A stretch of 8,542 nucleotides of DNA from Candidatus Woesearchaeota archaeon (GCA_016932755.1 JAFGCE010000076.1:1-8542), one strand, 5' to 3'. Counted from the stretch's first letter, positions 1 to 6,660 are shown. Numbers and translations: made by a program. Notes: a model not told the origin generated them from the sequence alone.

Positions 1-9
1 ATAATATTG

Positions 10-21
10 AAAAAAAGAAAA
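10..21 (-). terminator. Oligo-T terminator of the 50-residue gene
   Basis: Read on the minus strand, the bases just after the stop codon of the small gene are four T, one C and seven T. Archaeal transcription commonly ends at such T runs without a hairpin, and no stem-loop is visible here. The position directly behind a stop codon supports the call, which remains composition-based. Confidence 0.5.
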
Positions 22-22
22 T

Positions 23-175
23 TTATTCGCCAAGCTTCTCGGCAACTGCCTCGAGCTTTGACCTGAGCTGGTCAACGACTTCTGAAGGAAGGTCATATTC
101 TTCCTCAAAAACCTTTACCCAGTTGATTATGTCCCTTATCTCGTTGGCAACTTCCTGAACTTTTTCTTCTTCCAT
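23..175 (-). CDS. Hypothetical 50-residue helical protein
   Basis: Complete small gene of 50 codons plus a TAA stop. I do not recognise the family. The product begins MEEEKVQEVANEI, is acidic, and looks like two amphipathic helices: about residues 3-26 with a tryptophan at 19, then a Tyr-Asp-Leu-Pro turn at 27-30, then 31-49. It has no cysteine, no signal peptide and no membrane segment. The case that it is real rests on the start region: a near-perfect archaeal ribosome-binding site (GAGGTGA) lies five bases before the ATG, a TATA-like box lies further upstream, and a T-run terminator follows the stop. It diverges from the acidic zinc-finger gene across 107 bases. It could be a small protein-binding or regulatory protein, but the sequence gives no function. 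Confidence 0.7.
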   Translation of the reverse strand: MEEEKVQEVANEIRDIINWVKVFEEEYDLPSEVVDQLRSKLEAVAEKLGE

Positions 176-180
176 TTAAT

Positions 181-187
181 TCACCTC
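181..187 (-). promoter_or_regulatory. Strong ribosome-binding site of the 50-residue gene
   Basis: The minus strand reads GAGGTGA, complementary to the conserved 3' end of archaeal 16S rRNA, with five bases between it and the ATG. This site decides the start and is the main argument that so short a frame is translated. Confidence 0.75.
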
Positions 188-220
188 TTAAATATTATAC
201 CATTATCCCCGGCGTATTCC

Positions 221-230
221 TTTAAATAAT
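221..230 (-). promoter_or_regulatory. TATA-like box of the 50-residue gene
   Basis: The minus strand reads ATTATTTAAA. An archaeal start site about 25 bases downstream would fall near position 200 and give a leader of about 24 bases that contains the GAGGTGA site. The spacing is good, but the intergenic DNA is A+T-rich, so chance matches are possible. Confidence 0.4.
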
Positions 231-236
231 TATCTG

Positions 237-246
237 TTATAAAAAC
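237..246 (+). promoter_or_regulatory. TATA-like box of the zinc-finger/trm1 operon
   Basis: TTATAAAAAC lies about 40 bases before the ATG at 283. Transcription starting about 25 bases downstream would give a leader of roughly 16 bases carrying only a weak AGGT site at 272-275. A second A+T-rich element (GTTTTAATA, 252-260) sits at the right distance for a leaderless start, so the true box is uncertain. Confidence 0.4.
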
Positions 247-282
247 AATAAGTTTTAATATTGGTAATGACAGGTTTTTTCC

Positions 283-648
283 ATGGCAAAAAAAGCAATA
301 GTTGAAGGAGAAGAAGTTGAAGCATATCCTGAGGAAGAGCAGGGCATCGAGCCTGAAGAGACAAGCGAAGAAGAGAAAGCAGAGATGGATACCGGAGAAA
401 AAGATGAGGATGTTTATTCTGAGGAAGGAAGGGAGAAGCTTGAAGAAGACGACGAGCTGGAGCCCTGGGAAGAAGGGTACATGGAGGGGGCTGAGCACAA
501 GGGAGAGCAGGGAATGTGCGCCCACTGCAGAAAAGTCCTTGACCAGGAAAAAGACCAGATTGTCGAGAAGGAAATAAAGGGAAGAGTGCTTTGGTTCTGT
601 TCTGAGGAATGCGCAAAAAAAGGCCCAAGATTCAAGGTTGAAGGATGA
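283..648 (+). CDS. Acidic protein with C-terminal four-cysteine zinc finger
   Basis: A 121-residue protein in two parts. Residues 1-70 are a low-complexity, probably disordered segment dominated by glutamate and aspartate. Residues 77-121 form a compact finger: C79-x2-C82, then 23 residues, then C106-x3-C110, with the second pair in the context W-F-C-S-E-E-C. This resembles treble-clef or TRASH/MYM-like fingers, in which an aromatic-Cys-Ser-x-x-Cys knuckle is common; the family assignment is inference. The finger probably binds one zinc, perhaps for contact with nucleic acid or protein. The stop TGA overlaps the ATG of trm1 (ATGA), so the two genes are almost certainly cotranscribed and translationally coupled. 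The short non-acidic start MAKKAIVEGEE fits the ATG, although its ribosome-binding site is weak. The cellular role is unknown. Confidence 0.8.
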   Translation: MAKKAIVEGEEVEAYPEEEQGIEPEETSEEEKAEMDTGEKDEDVYSEEGREKLEEDDELEPWEEGYMEGAEHKGEQGMCAHCRKVLDQEKDQIVEKEIKGRVLWFCSEECAKKGPRFKVEG

Positions 649-1682
649 GTCAGTTTGAGAAGATAGCTGAAGGCAAAGCCCTTGTCTTTGTGCCCAAAGA
701 GAAGAAAGTATCAAAGAAGCTTCCTGTTTTCTACAACCCTGCAATGAAGCTGAACAGGGATGTCTCTGTCCTTCTGCTTAATTCATTGGACAAGAAAGAC
801 ATGCAGATTGCCCTTCCTTTGGCAGGAACCGGCATAAGGGGAGCAAGGCTGTTTCTGGAATTAAAAAAAGGAAAAATCAAGAGCCTGAACATTAATGATT
901 ACAGTGAAAATGCAGCCAGGATAATAAGGCAAAACCTTAAGCTTAACAAGATAAAAACAAAAAAAATAACCATAACCCGTAAAGACGCCAACATGTTTCT
1001 TCTTGAAAGCTCAGGGTTTGACTACATTGACATTGACCCTTTTGGCACTCCAAATTATTTCCTTGACTCTGCTGTCAAGAGGCTTGCAAGAGACGGCATT
1101 CTTGCTGTGACTGCAACAGACACCTCTGCTTTGGCTGGGACATTTCCGTCTGCATGCGAAAGAAAATACTGGGCAGCGCCTCTGAGAAATGAGCTCAAGC
1201 ATGAGATTGGGTTAAGGATTCTGATAAGAAAAGTCCAGCTTATAGCTGCGCAGTTTGAAAAAGCGCTGACTCCGATTTATTGTTATTCAGACCAGCATTA
1301 CATGAGGGCTTTCTTCTACTGCGAAAAAGGAAAGCACAGGGCTGATGAAATAATTGAGCAGCACGGATATTATGAAAATGCAGGGCCTATGTGGCTTGGC
1401 AGGCTGTGGGACAGGAAGCTTGCTTCTGCAATAGCCAAGCAGAGCGATGAAAGAATCTTAAGGATTATTGCCGAGGAGGCAGGGGTTAATACAGTAGGAT
1501 TTCACGACATCCACCTCATGTGCAAAAAAAACAAAATAAGCCGCATCCCAAAAACAAAAGACATCATGAAAGAGATAAGGGAAAAAGGATACGGCGTTTC
1601 TGAAACCCATTTCTCGCCGAGCGGGCTAAGGTCTGATATTCCCCAAAAAGACCTGCTTAAATTGCTTTCTAAAGCTTTTTAA
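645..1682 (+). CDS. trm1: tRNA (guanine(26)-N2)-dimethyltransferase Trm1
   Basis: S-adenosylmethionine-dependent enzyme that methylates guanine 26 of tRNA, usually to N2,N2-dimethylguanosine. Family landmarks appear in order over 345 residues: YNPAMKLNRD at 30-39, the AdoMet-binding loop LAGTGIRG at 59-66, an acidic residue after strand 2 (NDYS, 84-87), the catalytic DIDPFGTP at 129-136, TDTSAL at 158-163, GPMWLG at 247-252, and the C-terminal signature THFSPSGLRSD at 321-331. Archaeal relatives usually run about 370-390 residues. The shortfall is explained by the missing cysteine-rich zinc-finger insertion that normally precedes GPLWLG; here only HGYYENA (240-246) lies there. The start overlaps the upstream stop as ATGA and has an AAGG-type site just before it. 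The next Met is residue 34, inside a motif, so the start is secure. Confidence 0.95.
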   Translation: MSQFEKIAEGKALVFVPKEKKVSKKLPVFYNPAMKLNRDVSVLLLNSLDKKDMQIALPLAGTGIRGARLFLELKKGKIKSLNINDYSENAARIIRQNLKLNKIKTKKITITRKDANMFLLESSGFDYIDIDPFGTPNYFLDSAVKRLARDGILAVTATDTSALAGTFPSACERKYWAAPLRNELKHEIGLRILIRKVQLIAAQFEKALTPIYCYSDQHYMRAFFYCEKGKHRADEIIEQHGYYENAGPMWLGRLWDRKLASAIAKQSDERILRIIAEEAGVNTVGFHDIHLMCKKNKISRIPKTKDIMKEIREKGYGVSETHFSPSGLRSDIPQKDLLKLLSKAF

Positions 1683-1685
1683 ATA
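1678..1685 (+). promoter_or_regulatory. TATA-like box overlapping the trm1 stop, probable leaderless promoter
   Basis: TTTAAATA spans the TAA stop of trm1, with its centre about 24-25 bases before the ATG at 1706. That is the usual archaeal distance from TATA box to transcription start, so the reductase mRNA would begin at or next to its start codon. The bases between them (CTCGTCTAT just before ATG) contain no ribosome-binding site, which agrees with a leaderless message. Confidence 0.5.
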
Positions 1686-1705
1686 ATCTGATATTTCTCG
1701 TCTAT

Positions 1706-4700
1706 ATGACCGGATACTTTATTGGGTTTGACATCGGCTCGGATTCAGTCCATGCTGTTGTGCTGGACAGCGAGGGAAAAATAGCCTACTCCCCTGAGTC
1801 TGCAATGCACTTTGGCAACCCTGTTGAAACGCTGAAGGATGTTTATGAGGAAATAATTGAAAAATTTGGCTTTGAAAAAATAAAAACCGCTTCATTCACA
1901 GGAAGCGTCGGGGAATTCATAGCTGAAAAAATAAACATGCCTTTTTTTCATGACACAATCACAATCCCTATAGGCGCAGGAATGCTTGCCCCCGAAGCAG
2001 ACTACATATTCCACATAGGGGCAAAAGACCCTTATTTCTTTGAAAGAGAGAAGATAAAGACAGATGACGGATGGAGAAGCTTTGTCCCTGACCATGGAAC
2101 AGGAACAAAGTGCGGGGGAGGCTCTGGGATACTTATAACAAAGCAGTGCAGGAGATATTTTGAAAACGAGTTTAAAGCCCAGTTTGGTGAAGACAGAAAG
2201 GGAAACAGGATAATAATGCAGGAAAACCTCAACAAAATGTTCAGGAGGGCGGAGGAAGAGATTTCAAAAGCTGACAAAAGCCTGGATGTAGGCGGAAGGT
2301 GCGGTGTTGTTATCCAGTCTGACATGATTCACCTGCAGAACAGCGGGGAGCAGATAAAAAACATACTCAAAGGAATGTTTGAGAGGGTTGCAAAAAACTA
2401 CAAAAGCGATGTCTTAAGGACAAGAAAGCTTGACAAGGGCAAAAAAGCAGTCGCTACAGGAGGCGTGTTTGGAAACAGGCATATTGTCAGGACTCTTGGA
2501 AAAACAATTGAGCTGAAGGTTCCTGAAAACTATAAAAAAGCAGGGGCAGTCGGAGCTGCACTAAAAGCAAAAGGAATTTCAAAAAAATTCATGCCGGAAG
2601 AGCTGGGCAGGCTCGCGGAAGCTGAGAAAGAGAAAATAAAAACAGCCCCTCCGCTTTCTTCAGCTCTTGGCAAAGTCAGGATTTACGAAGAGGAAAAAAG
2701 GATAGCTAAAGAGGAGGATTTGGTAATTTACAGCATTGACCAGAACAAAAAGACAGAAGCGCTTCTGGGAATTGACGGAGGCTCCACAACAACAAAAGCG
2801 ATTATAGCTGATGCAGACAGCCTCAGGATTGTTGCTGAAATCTGCCTTTATACAAACGGAAAGCCCCTGCAGACAGCACAGGAAATGTTCAGGCAGATCA
2901 GAAAATACATAGGAGACAAAATCAGCATAAAAGGAGTGGCATACACAGGCTCTTCAGGCTCTTTCTATTACAAGCTTTTCACAGACCTTAACAAAAACAG
3001 GGAAAAGAATGCTGCTGACATTGTCAAGGATGAAATCACATGCCATGCTTTCGGGGTAAAGCATTACAAAAGCAATGTTGACACAATATTTGAGCTCGGC
3101 GGGCAGGATGCCAAATTCACTTTGTTCAACAAGGACGGCACAGTGAAAAAGGCGAAGATGAACTTAAGCTGCATGGCTGGAACAGGGCAGACAATGCACA
3201 ACATGGTAGAGATGCTCGGGCTTGACATAAAGACAACATTCCACGATTATGCGCTGAAAGCTGAAAAAACCCCTATTGTAGACGAGACCTGCGGTGTTTT
3301 CACAGAATCAGGGATTGCGGGGTTAATAGCAATGGGCTTCCCAAAAGAGGAGGTGGCGGCTGCAATAGCATACGGATTCATGGGAGGATATGTAAACAAG
3401 TTTGTCGGAAACGAAAAATTCGGGGAATATGCCTCTGCCCAGGGCGGGCCTTTCAACGGAAAATCATGCCTTGCAGCCCTTGCGCTTCACACAGGAATGG
3501 AAATCCATGCATTCCCCCACAGGCAGCTGTTCGGGGCGCTGGGGGCTGTTATTGCAATAAGCAAAGAGATAAAGAGGATGAGGCAGGAAGGCGTTGAATT
3601 TGAAAGCAAGTTCAGGGGGCTTGACCTGGCTGACATGAAATTTGAGAAAAATGTTGAGAACTGCAGCAGGATAGTAAGCGACAGCTGCGGAGTAAGGGAC
3701 TGCCAGCTTCAGGTTTACAAAATAGGAAATGATTTGATTTATTCCGGCGGGCTCTGCCCAAAAGGAAATACTGACACTTCTTCCAGGAGAGCGCCGGATT
3801 ATGTTGCTACATACAAAAGAATACTTGAAAAGCATGTTAAAAAGTATTCATCAGACCTTGGCTCTGAAACTGAAAAGGAAAGAGTGCTTATCCCAAGAAG
3901 CCTGACATTCCTGAACGAAAAAGGGGTTTTTTACGCAGCCTTTTATCATGCACTTGGGTTTGATGTGTGCATCTCCCCTGAATCAGACGACAGCATAGCA
4001 AACATGGGGATAAAGTATTCGCATTCTGAAACATGCTATCCTGTCAAGCTTGCCCACGGGCATGCTGCATTCCTGAAAAAACACCTAAGAAAGGGAAAGG
4101 ACAAGATTCTGCTTGTCAACACAATCGGAGCAGGCAGGGAAAAGTACAGGTTCTGCCCTTATGTCGGCGGAGCAGGGTTTATTGTCAAGGATGCCCTGCA
4201 CATAAGGAACAGGGATGTCCTTCTGCCTGTCATTTATTTCAACGACCCTGACTACAGCATTGAAGAGTGCTTTTACAAAGACATGGAGAGGGTATTCAAA
4301 GGAAGGTTCAGCAAGGCTGACGCAAGAAACGCAGTGAAGAAAGCTGAAGATGCTGAAAAGCAGTTTTTGGAAGAGGTCTACACCACAGGCCAGAAAATTA
4401 TCAGCGCGCTGAAAGAAAGGGGCAACAAGGTGTTTATCGGAATAGGAAGAGGATACACAATACTAGACGACAAAGCAAGCTCAAAAGTCCATGAGCTGTT
4501 TTCATCTTACGGGCTTCATTTTGTGCCTGCATTTTTCCTTAAGCTTCCTTACTACGACATCAGGGAAATCGCCGACAATATGTACTGGTACCAGGGACAG
4601 AGCATGATTAAGTACAATCTTATGACAGCAATTGACCCCCTGCTTTACGGAGTAAGGGAAACAAACTTCAACTGCGGAACTGATTCATTCCTGATTTACC

Positions 4701-6154
4701 ATGAAGAAGAAATAATGAACAAGGCTGAAAAGCCGCATCTTGTCCTGCAGACAGACGGGCACAACAGCAACGCCCAGTTTGGGACAAGGACTCTTGCAAA
4801 CTTTGAGGTTGTGAAAAGGCACAAGCCAAAGCAGGTCAGGATAGATATTTTCAAGAAAAAAATGATACTTCCTGAAATGAAAAACAAGCTTATAGGCATT
4901 CCTTACATGGGAGATAATTCATATACAGCTGCAGCAGCATTCAGGGCTGTCGGATTTAATGCAGAGGTCATGCCCACGCACACAAAAGAGGCGCAGCAGC
5001 TTGCAAGAAAGTTTGCAAGCACAAACACATGCAGGCCTTTTGCATTCCAGATTGGAGACCAGCTTGCGTGGCTTTTTTCATTAAAGGAAAGGGGAATCGA
5101 CCCAAACAAGGAAGCTGCGGTTTTCCATCCGACCACAAGAGGACCATGCAGGCTTGGGCAGTATCCGGTCATGCTGAGGAAATTCTTTGACGAGGTTGGA
5201 TTTGACAATGTTTCTGTCATATCGCCTGATGCAGAACAGGATTACAACAATGTGCCGATACCAAAAATGGTTCTGGTAAAGCTCTCCTCGCTTTTCTATA
5301 AGGGGGTTTACTGCCAGGACGTACTTTATGATGCACTGCTGAGGACAAGGCCATATGAAAAAGTAAAAGGAGAGGCTGAAAAGGCGTACTTGTATCTGCG
5401 GAACAAGCTTTGCCGCCTGATTGAGGAAAGGGCGTCAATAACCGCGCTTGTTTCATTCATGCGCGATGCAAAAGACAGGTTTGAGGCTGTTCTTGACAAG
5501 GACAAGAAAAGGAAGCCCCTTGTTGCAATGAACGGAGAGATATTTGTAAGAAGCCATCCTGAAGCAAACCAGGACTCAATAAAGCTTCTTGAAAAATACG
5601 GGCTTGAGGTTGTTCTTGGAAGCATAACACAATGGACGTCATACATAAACAGGCTTAACATAAGGAAGCACCTTGACTCAAAAAACTGGAAAGGTGTTTT
5701 TTCAGGACTTCTCAAGAAAGGATTCATAAAAAATGTAGAAATGAGGATATATTCCCCTTTTGCCAAATACCTGGAAGGAAGAAAGCCCCACGACCCTGAA
5801 TATGTTATAGAATCTGCACAGAAGGCTTTGATATATGAAAGAAGGATTGGGGGAGAAGCTCCATTGTCTATAGGAGAAGCGCATCTTTTCTCAAAAGGGG
5901 ATTTGGAGAACCTGTCCGGAATATACCATGTCGGTCCTTTTGGATGCATGCAGGAAACAGTTGCAACATCAAAGATACATTCTATAATCCACAAGAGAAG
6001 GGCAAAGGCAAAGGAGATGCACGAAAAGATAGTCCCTTTCATGGACGGGGTTTTCGGTGATTCAGAGCTCCCTAATCTTGAGGCTGAAATTGCTGCTTTT
6101 GCCGAGAAATGCTATCTGAAAAGAGAATTGACAAGACAGAAACAGGCTGCCTAA
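1706..6154 (+). CDS. Giant fused ATP-dependent iron-sulfur reductase (2-hydroxyacyl-CoA dehydratase activase plus reductase domains)
   Basis: 1482 residues combining parts that are separate subunits in classical systems. Domain 1 (about 1-290) is a BadF/BcrA-type ASKHA ATPase: GFDIGSDS at 7-14, GTGTKCGGGSG at 131-141 (C136), GGRCGV at 196-201 (C199), ATGGVFGN at 250-257. Domain 2 (about 350-620) is a second, more canonical copy: GIDGGSTTTK at 355-364, GGQDAKF at 465-471, C489 in SCMAGTG, ETCGVFTES at 527-535, QGGPF at 579-583. A cysteine-rich segment follows (C653, C661, C666, C684). A DUF2229/COG3580-like domain (about 725-1000) has IPRSL at 729-733, SETCYPVKLAHGH at 774-786 and FNCGTDSF. 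A COG3581-like domain (about 1050-1482) has C1109 with GDQL, GPCRLGQY at 1146-1153, GEIFVRSHPEAN, and PFGCMQE at 1411-1417. Inferred action: ATP-driven transfer of a low-potential electron from the activase cluster to a reductase cluster. The substrate is unknown; no CoA-pathway neighbour is present. A fused architecture of about 1400-1500 residues is known in anaerobes. The ATG is secure because the first motif starts at residue 7. Confidence 0.92.
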   Translation: MTGYFIGFDIGSDSVHAVVLDSEGKIAYSPESAMHFGNPVETLKDVYEEIIEKFGFEKIKTASFTGSVGEFIAEKINMPFFHDTITIPIGAGMLAPEADYIFHIGAKDPYFFEREKIKTDDGWRSFVPDHGTGTKCGGGSGILITKQCRRYFENEFKAQFGEDRKGNRIIMQENLNKMFRRAEEEISKADKSLDVGGRCGVVIQSDMIHLQNSGEQIKNILKGMFERVAKNYKSDVLRTRKLDKGKKAVATGGVFGNRHIVRTLGKTIELKVPENYKKAGAVGAALKAKGISKKFMPEELGRLAEAEKEKIKTAPPLSSALGKVRIYEEEKRIAKEEDLVIYSIDQNKKTEALLGIDGGSTTTKAIIADADSLRIVAEICLYTNGKPLQTAQEMFRQIRKYIGDKISIKGVAYTGSSGSFYYKLFTDLNKNREKNAADIVKDEITCHAFGVKHYKSNVDTIFELGGQDAKFTLFNKDGTVKKAKMNLSCMAGTGQTMHNMVEMLGLDIKTTFHDYALKAEKTPIVDETCGVFTESGIAGLIAMGFPKEEVAAAIAYGFMGGYVNKFVGNEKFGEYASAQGGPFNGKSCLAALALHTGMEIHAFPHRQLFGALGAVIAISKEIKRMRQEGVEFESKFRGLDLADMKFEKNVENCSRIVSDSCGVRDCQLQVYKIGNDLIYSGGLCPKGNTDTSSRRAPDYVATYKRILEKHVKKYSSDLGSETEKERVLIPRSLTFLNEKGVFYAAFYHALGFDVCISPESDDSIANMGIKYSHSETCYPVKLAHGHAAFLKKHLRKGKDKILLVNTIGAGREKYRFCPYVGGAGFIVKDALHIRNRDVLLPVIYFNDPDYSIEECFYKDMERVFKGRFSKADARNAVKKAEDAEKQFLEEVYTTGQKIISALKERGNKVFIGIGRGYTILDDKASSKVHELFSSYGLHFVPAFFLKLPYYDIREIADNMYWYQGQSMIKYNLMTAIDPLLYGVRETNFNCGTDSFLIYHEEEIMNKAEKPHLVLQTDGHNSNAQFGTRTLANFEVVKRHKPKQVRIDIFKKKMILPEMKNKLIGIPYMGDNSYTAAAAFRAVGFNAEVMPTHTKEAQQLARKFASTNTCRPFAFQIGDQLAWLFSLKERGIDPNKEAAVFHPTTRGPCRLGQYPVMLRKFFDEVGFDNVSVISPDAEQDYNNVPIPKMVLVKLSSLFYKGVYCQDVLYDALLRTRPYEKVKGEAEKAYLYLRNKLCRLIEERASITALVSFMRDAKDRFEAVLDKDKKRKPLVAMNGEIFVRSHPEANQDSIKLLEKYGLEVVLGSITQWTSYINRLNIRKHLDSKNWKGVFSGLLKKGFIKNVEMRIYSPFAKYLEGRKPHDPEYVIESAQKALIYERRIGGEAPLSIGEAHLFSKGDLENLSGIYHVGPFGCMQETVATSKIHSIIHKRRAKAKEMHEKIVPFMDGVFGDSELPNLEAEIAAFAEKCYLKRELTRQKQAA

Positions 6155-6160
6155 AAAAAA
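6153..6160 (-). terminator. T8 terminator of the EF-1 beta operon
   Basis: The minus strand carries eight consecutive T about 13 bases after the EF-1 beta stop. The run overlaps the last bases of the convergent reductase gene. An oligo-T run without a hairpin is typical of archaeal termination. Confidence 0.55.
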
Positions 6161-6166
6161 GTTGGC

Positions 6167-6175
6167 TTTTATTTA
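6167..6175 (+). terminator. Possible T-rich terminator of the reductase gene
   Basis: TTTTATTTA lies about 12 bases after the reductase stop codon and overlaps the stop codon of the convergent EF-1 beta gene. It is a weaker run than the one on the opposite strand, so readthrough is possible. Confidence 0.35.
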
Positions 6176-6451
6176 TCCAATAGCCCTTCTTACATCAGTA
6201 ACTTCAACAGAACTCACGCCGGGTATTGCTGCAAGCCCTTTCTCAAGCTCTTCTGTAGAGCCTTTTGCCTCGTCCATCACAAATATTATCTTAACTGCTT
6301 TCAGCCCGAAAGCTATAGGCTCCACTTCAACCTTCATGTCGCCTTCACCTGCAAATGCAGTAATCTTGCTTTTTGCTTCTGTCTCTATTGCAGAAAGGTC
6401 TGCGTCAGGAGATGCAGGCATTACCTTAATGGTTACTACAACGCTTGCCAT
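6173..6451 (-). CDS. ef1b: Translation elongation factor 1-beta (aEF-1B)
   Basis: Guanine-nucleotide exchange factor that reloads elongation factor 1-alpha with GTP during protein synthesis. The 92 residues match the usual length of the archaeal protein, which is just the catalytic domain of the eukaryotic factor with a ferredoxin-like fold. Recognisable pieces are IKVMPASPDADL at 8-19, the diagnostic EPIAFGLKAVKI at 44-55, STEELE at 65-70, and PGVSSVEVTDVRR at 77-89. It starts two bases after the stop of the zinc-ribbon gene and is the second gene of that operon. A GAGGGT site lies 11 bases before the ATG, inside the end of the upstream gene. It converges on the reductase gene with only 18 bases between stops. 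Nothing is degenerate or truncated. Confidence 0.96.
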   Translation of the reverse strand: MASVVVTIKVMPASPDADLSAIETEAKSKITAFAGEGDMKVEVEPIAFGLKAVKIIFVMDEAKGSTEELEKGLAAIPGVSSVEVTDVRRAIG

Positions 6452-6453
6452 TT

Positions 6454-6627
6454 TTAGTTAGGACCCTCAAATCCGCATTCTGCGCATTTGTACTTAGCAG
6501 CTATTTCCCTGCAGTGCTTGCACCTTACTATCCGGTATTTTCCGCAGCTTGGGCACATGAACTTAACACTGCCGTGCTCATTGGTTATCTGCTTTTTGCA
6601 TGATGAACATGTAATCTTTTCAGCCAT
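6454..6627 (-). CDS. Zn-ribbon RNA-binding protein linked to translation (COG2888 / HVO_2753 type)
   Basis: A 57-residue protein with eight cysteines in four CxxC knuckles: C7/C10, C25/C28, C36/C39 and C48/C51. Contexts such as CPSCGK and CAECGF are zinc knuckles, so two zinc ions are expected. Length and knuckle spacing match a small archaeal family annotated as predicted RNA-binding with a role in translation; Haloferax HVO_2753 is a studied member. The gene starts seven bases after a GAGGT site (minus strand of 6635-6639) and ends two bases before the EF-1 beta ATG. As I recall, this zinc-ribbon/EF-1 beta pairing recurs across archaea, which supports a translation role. The molecular target is not established. 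The start MAEKITCSSC is secure because the first knuckle is at residue 7. Confidence 0.92.
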   Translation of the reverse strand: MAEKITCSSCKKQITNEHGSVKFMCPSCGKYRIVRCKHCREIAAKYKCAECGFEGPN

Positions 6628-6634
6628 TTTGCTT

Positions 6635-6639
6635 ACCTC
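6635..6639 (-). promoter_or_regulatory. Ribosome-binding site of the zinc-ribbon gene
   Basis: GAGGT on the minus strand, seven bases before the ATG. It fixes the start of a very short gene and matches the sites seen for the 50-residue gene and the coiled-coil gene. Confidence 0.7.
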
Positions 6640-6660
6640 GGCTATATGGATTTACTGGCT

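Noticed and set aside
181..744. Minus-strand frames opposite the acidic zinc-finger gene (181-744, 230-628, 414-635)
   Set aside because: They are complements of glutamate-rich codons and give Leu/Phe/Ser-rich products resembling membrane proteins. The plus frame has the zinc finger and the ATGA coupling to trm1.
5326..6042. 238-residue open frame on the minus strand within the reductase gene
   Set aside because: It lies opposite the conserved C-terminal reductase domain, including GEIFVRSHPEAN and PFGCMQE. Its product has no recognisable motif and no ribosome-binding site.
6162..6461. 99-residue plus-strand frame opposite EF-1 beta
   Set aside because: The minus-strand frame is an unmistakable EF-1 beta. 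The plus frame is a low-complexity Ser/Ala/Ile product lacking start signals.
6454..6627. Zinc-ribbon protein considered as a DNA-directed RNA polymerase subunit or transcription factor ribbon
   Set aside because: Four evenly spaced CxxC knuckles in 57 residues and the adjacency to EF-1 beta fit the COG2888-type family better than single-ribbon RNA polymerase subunits.
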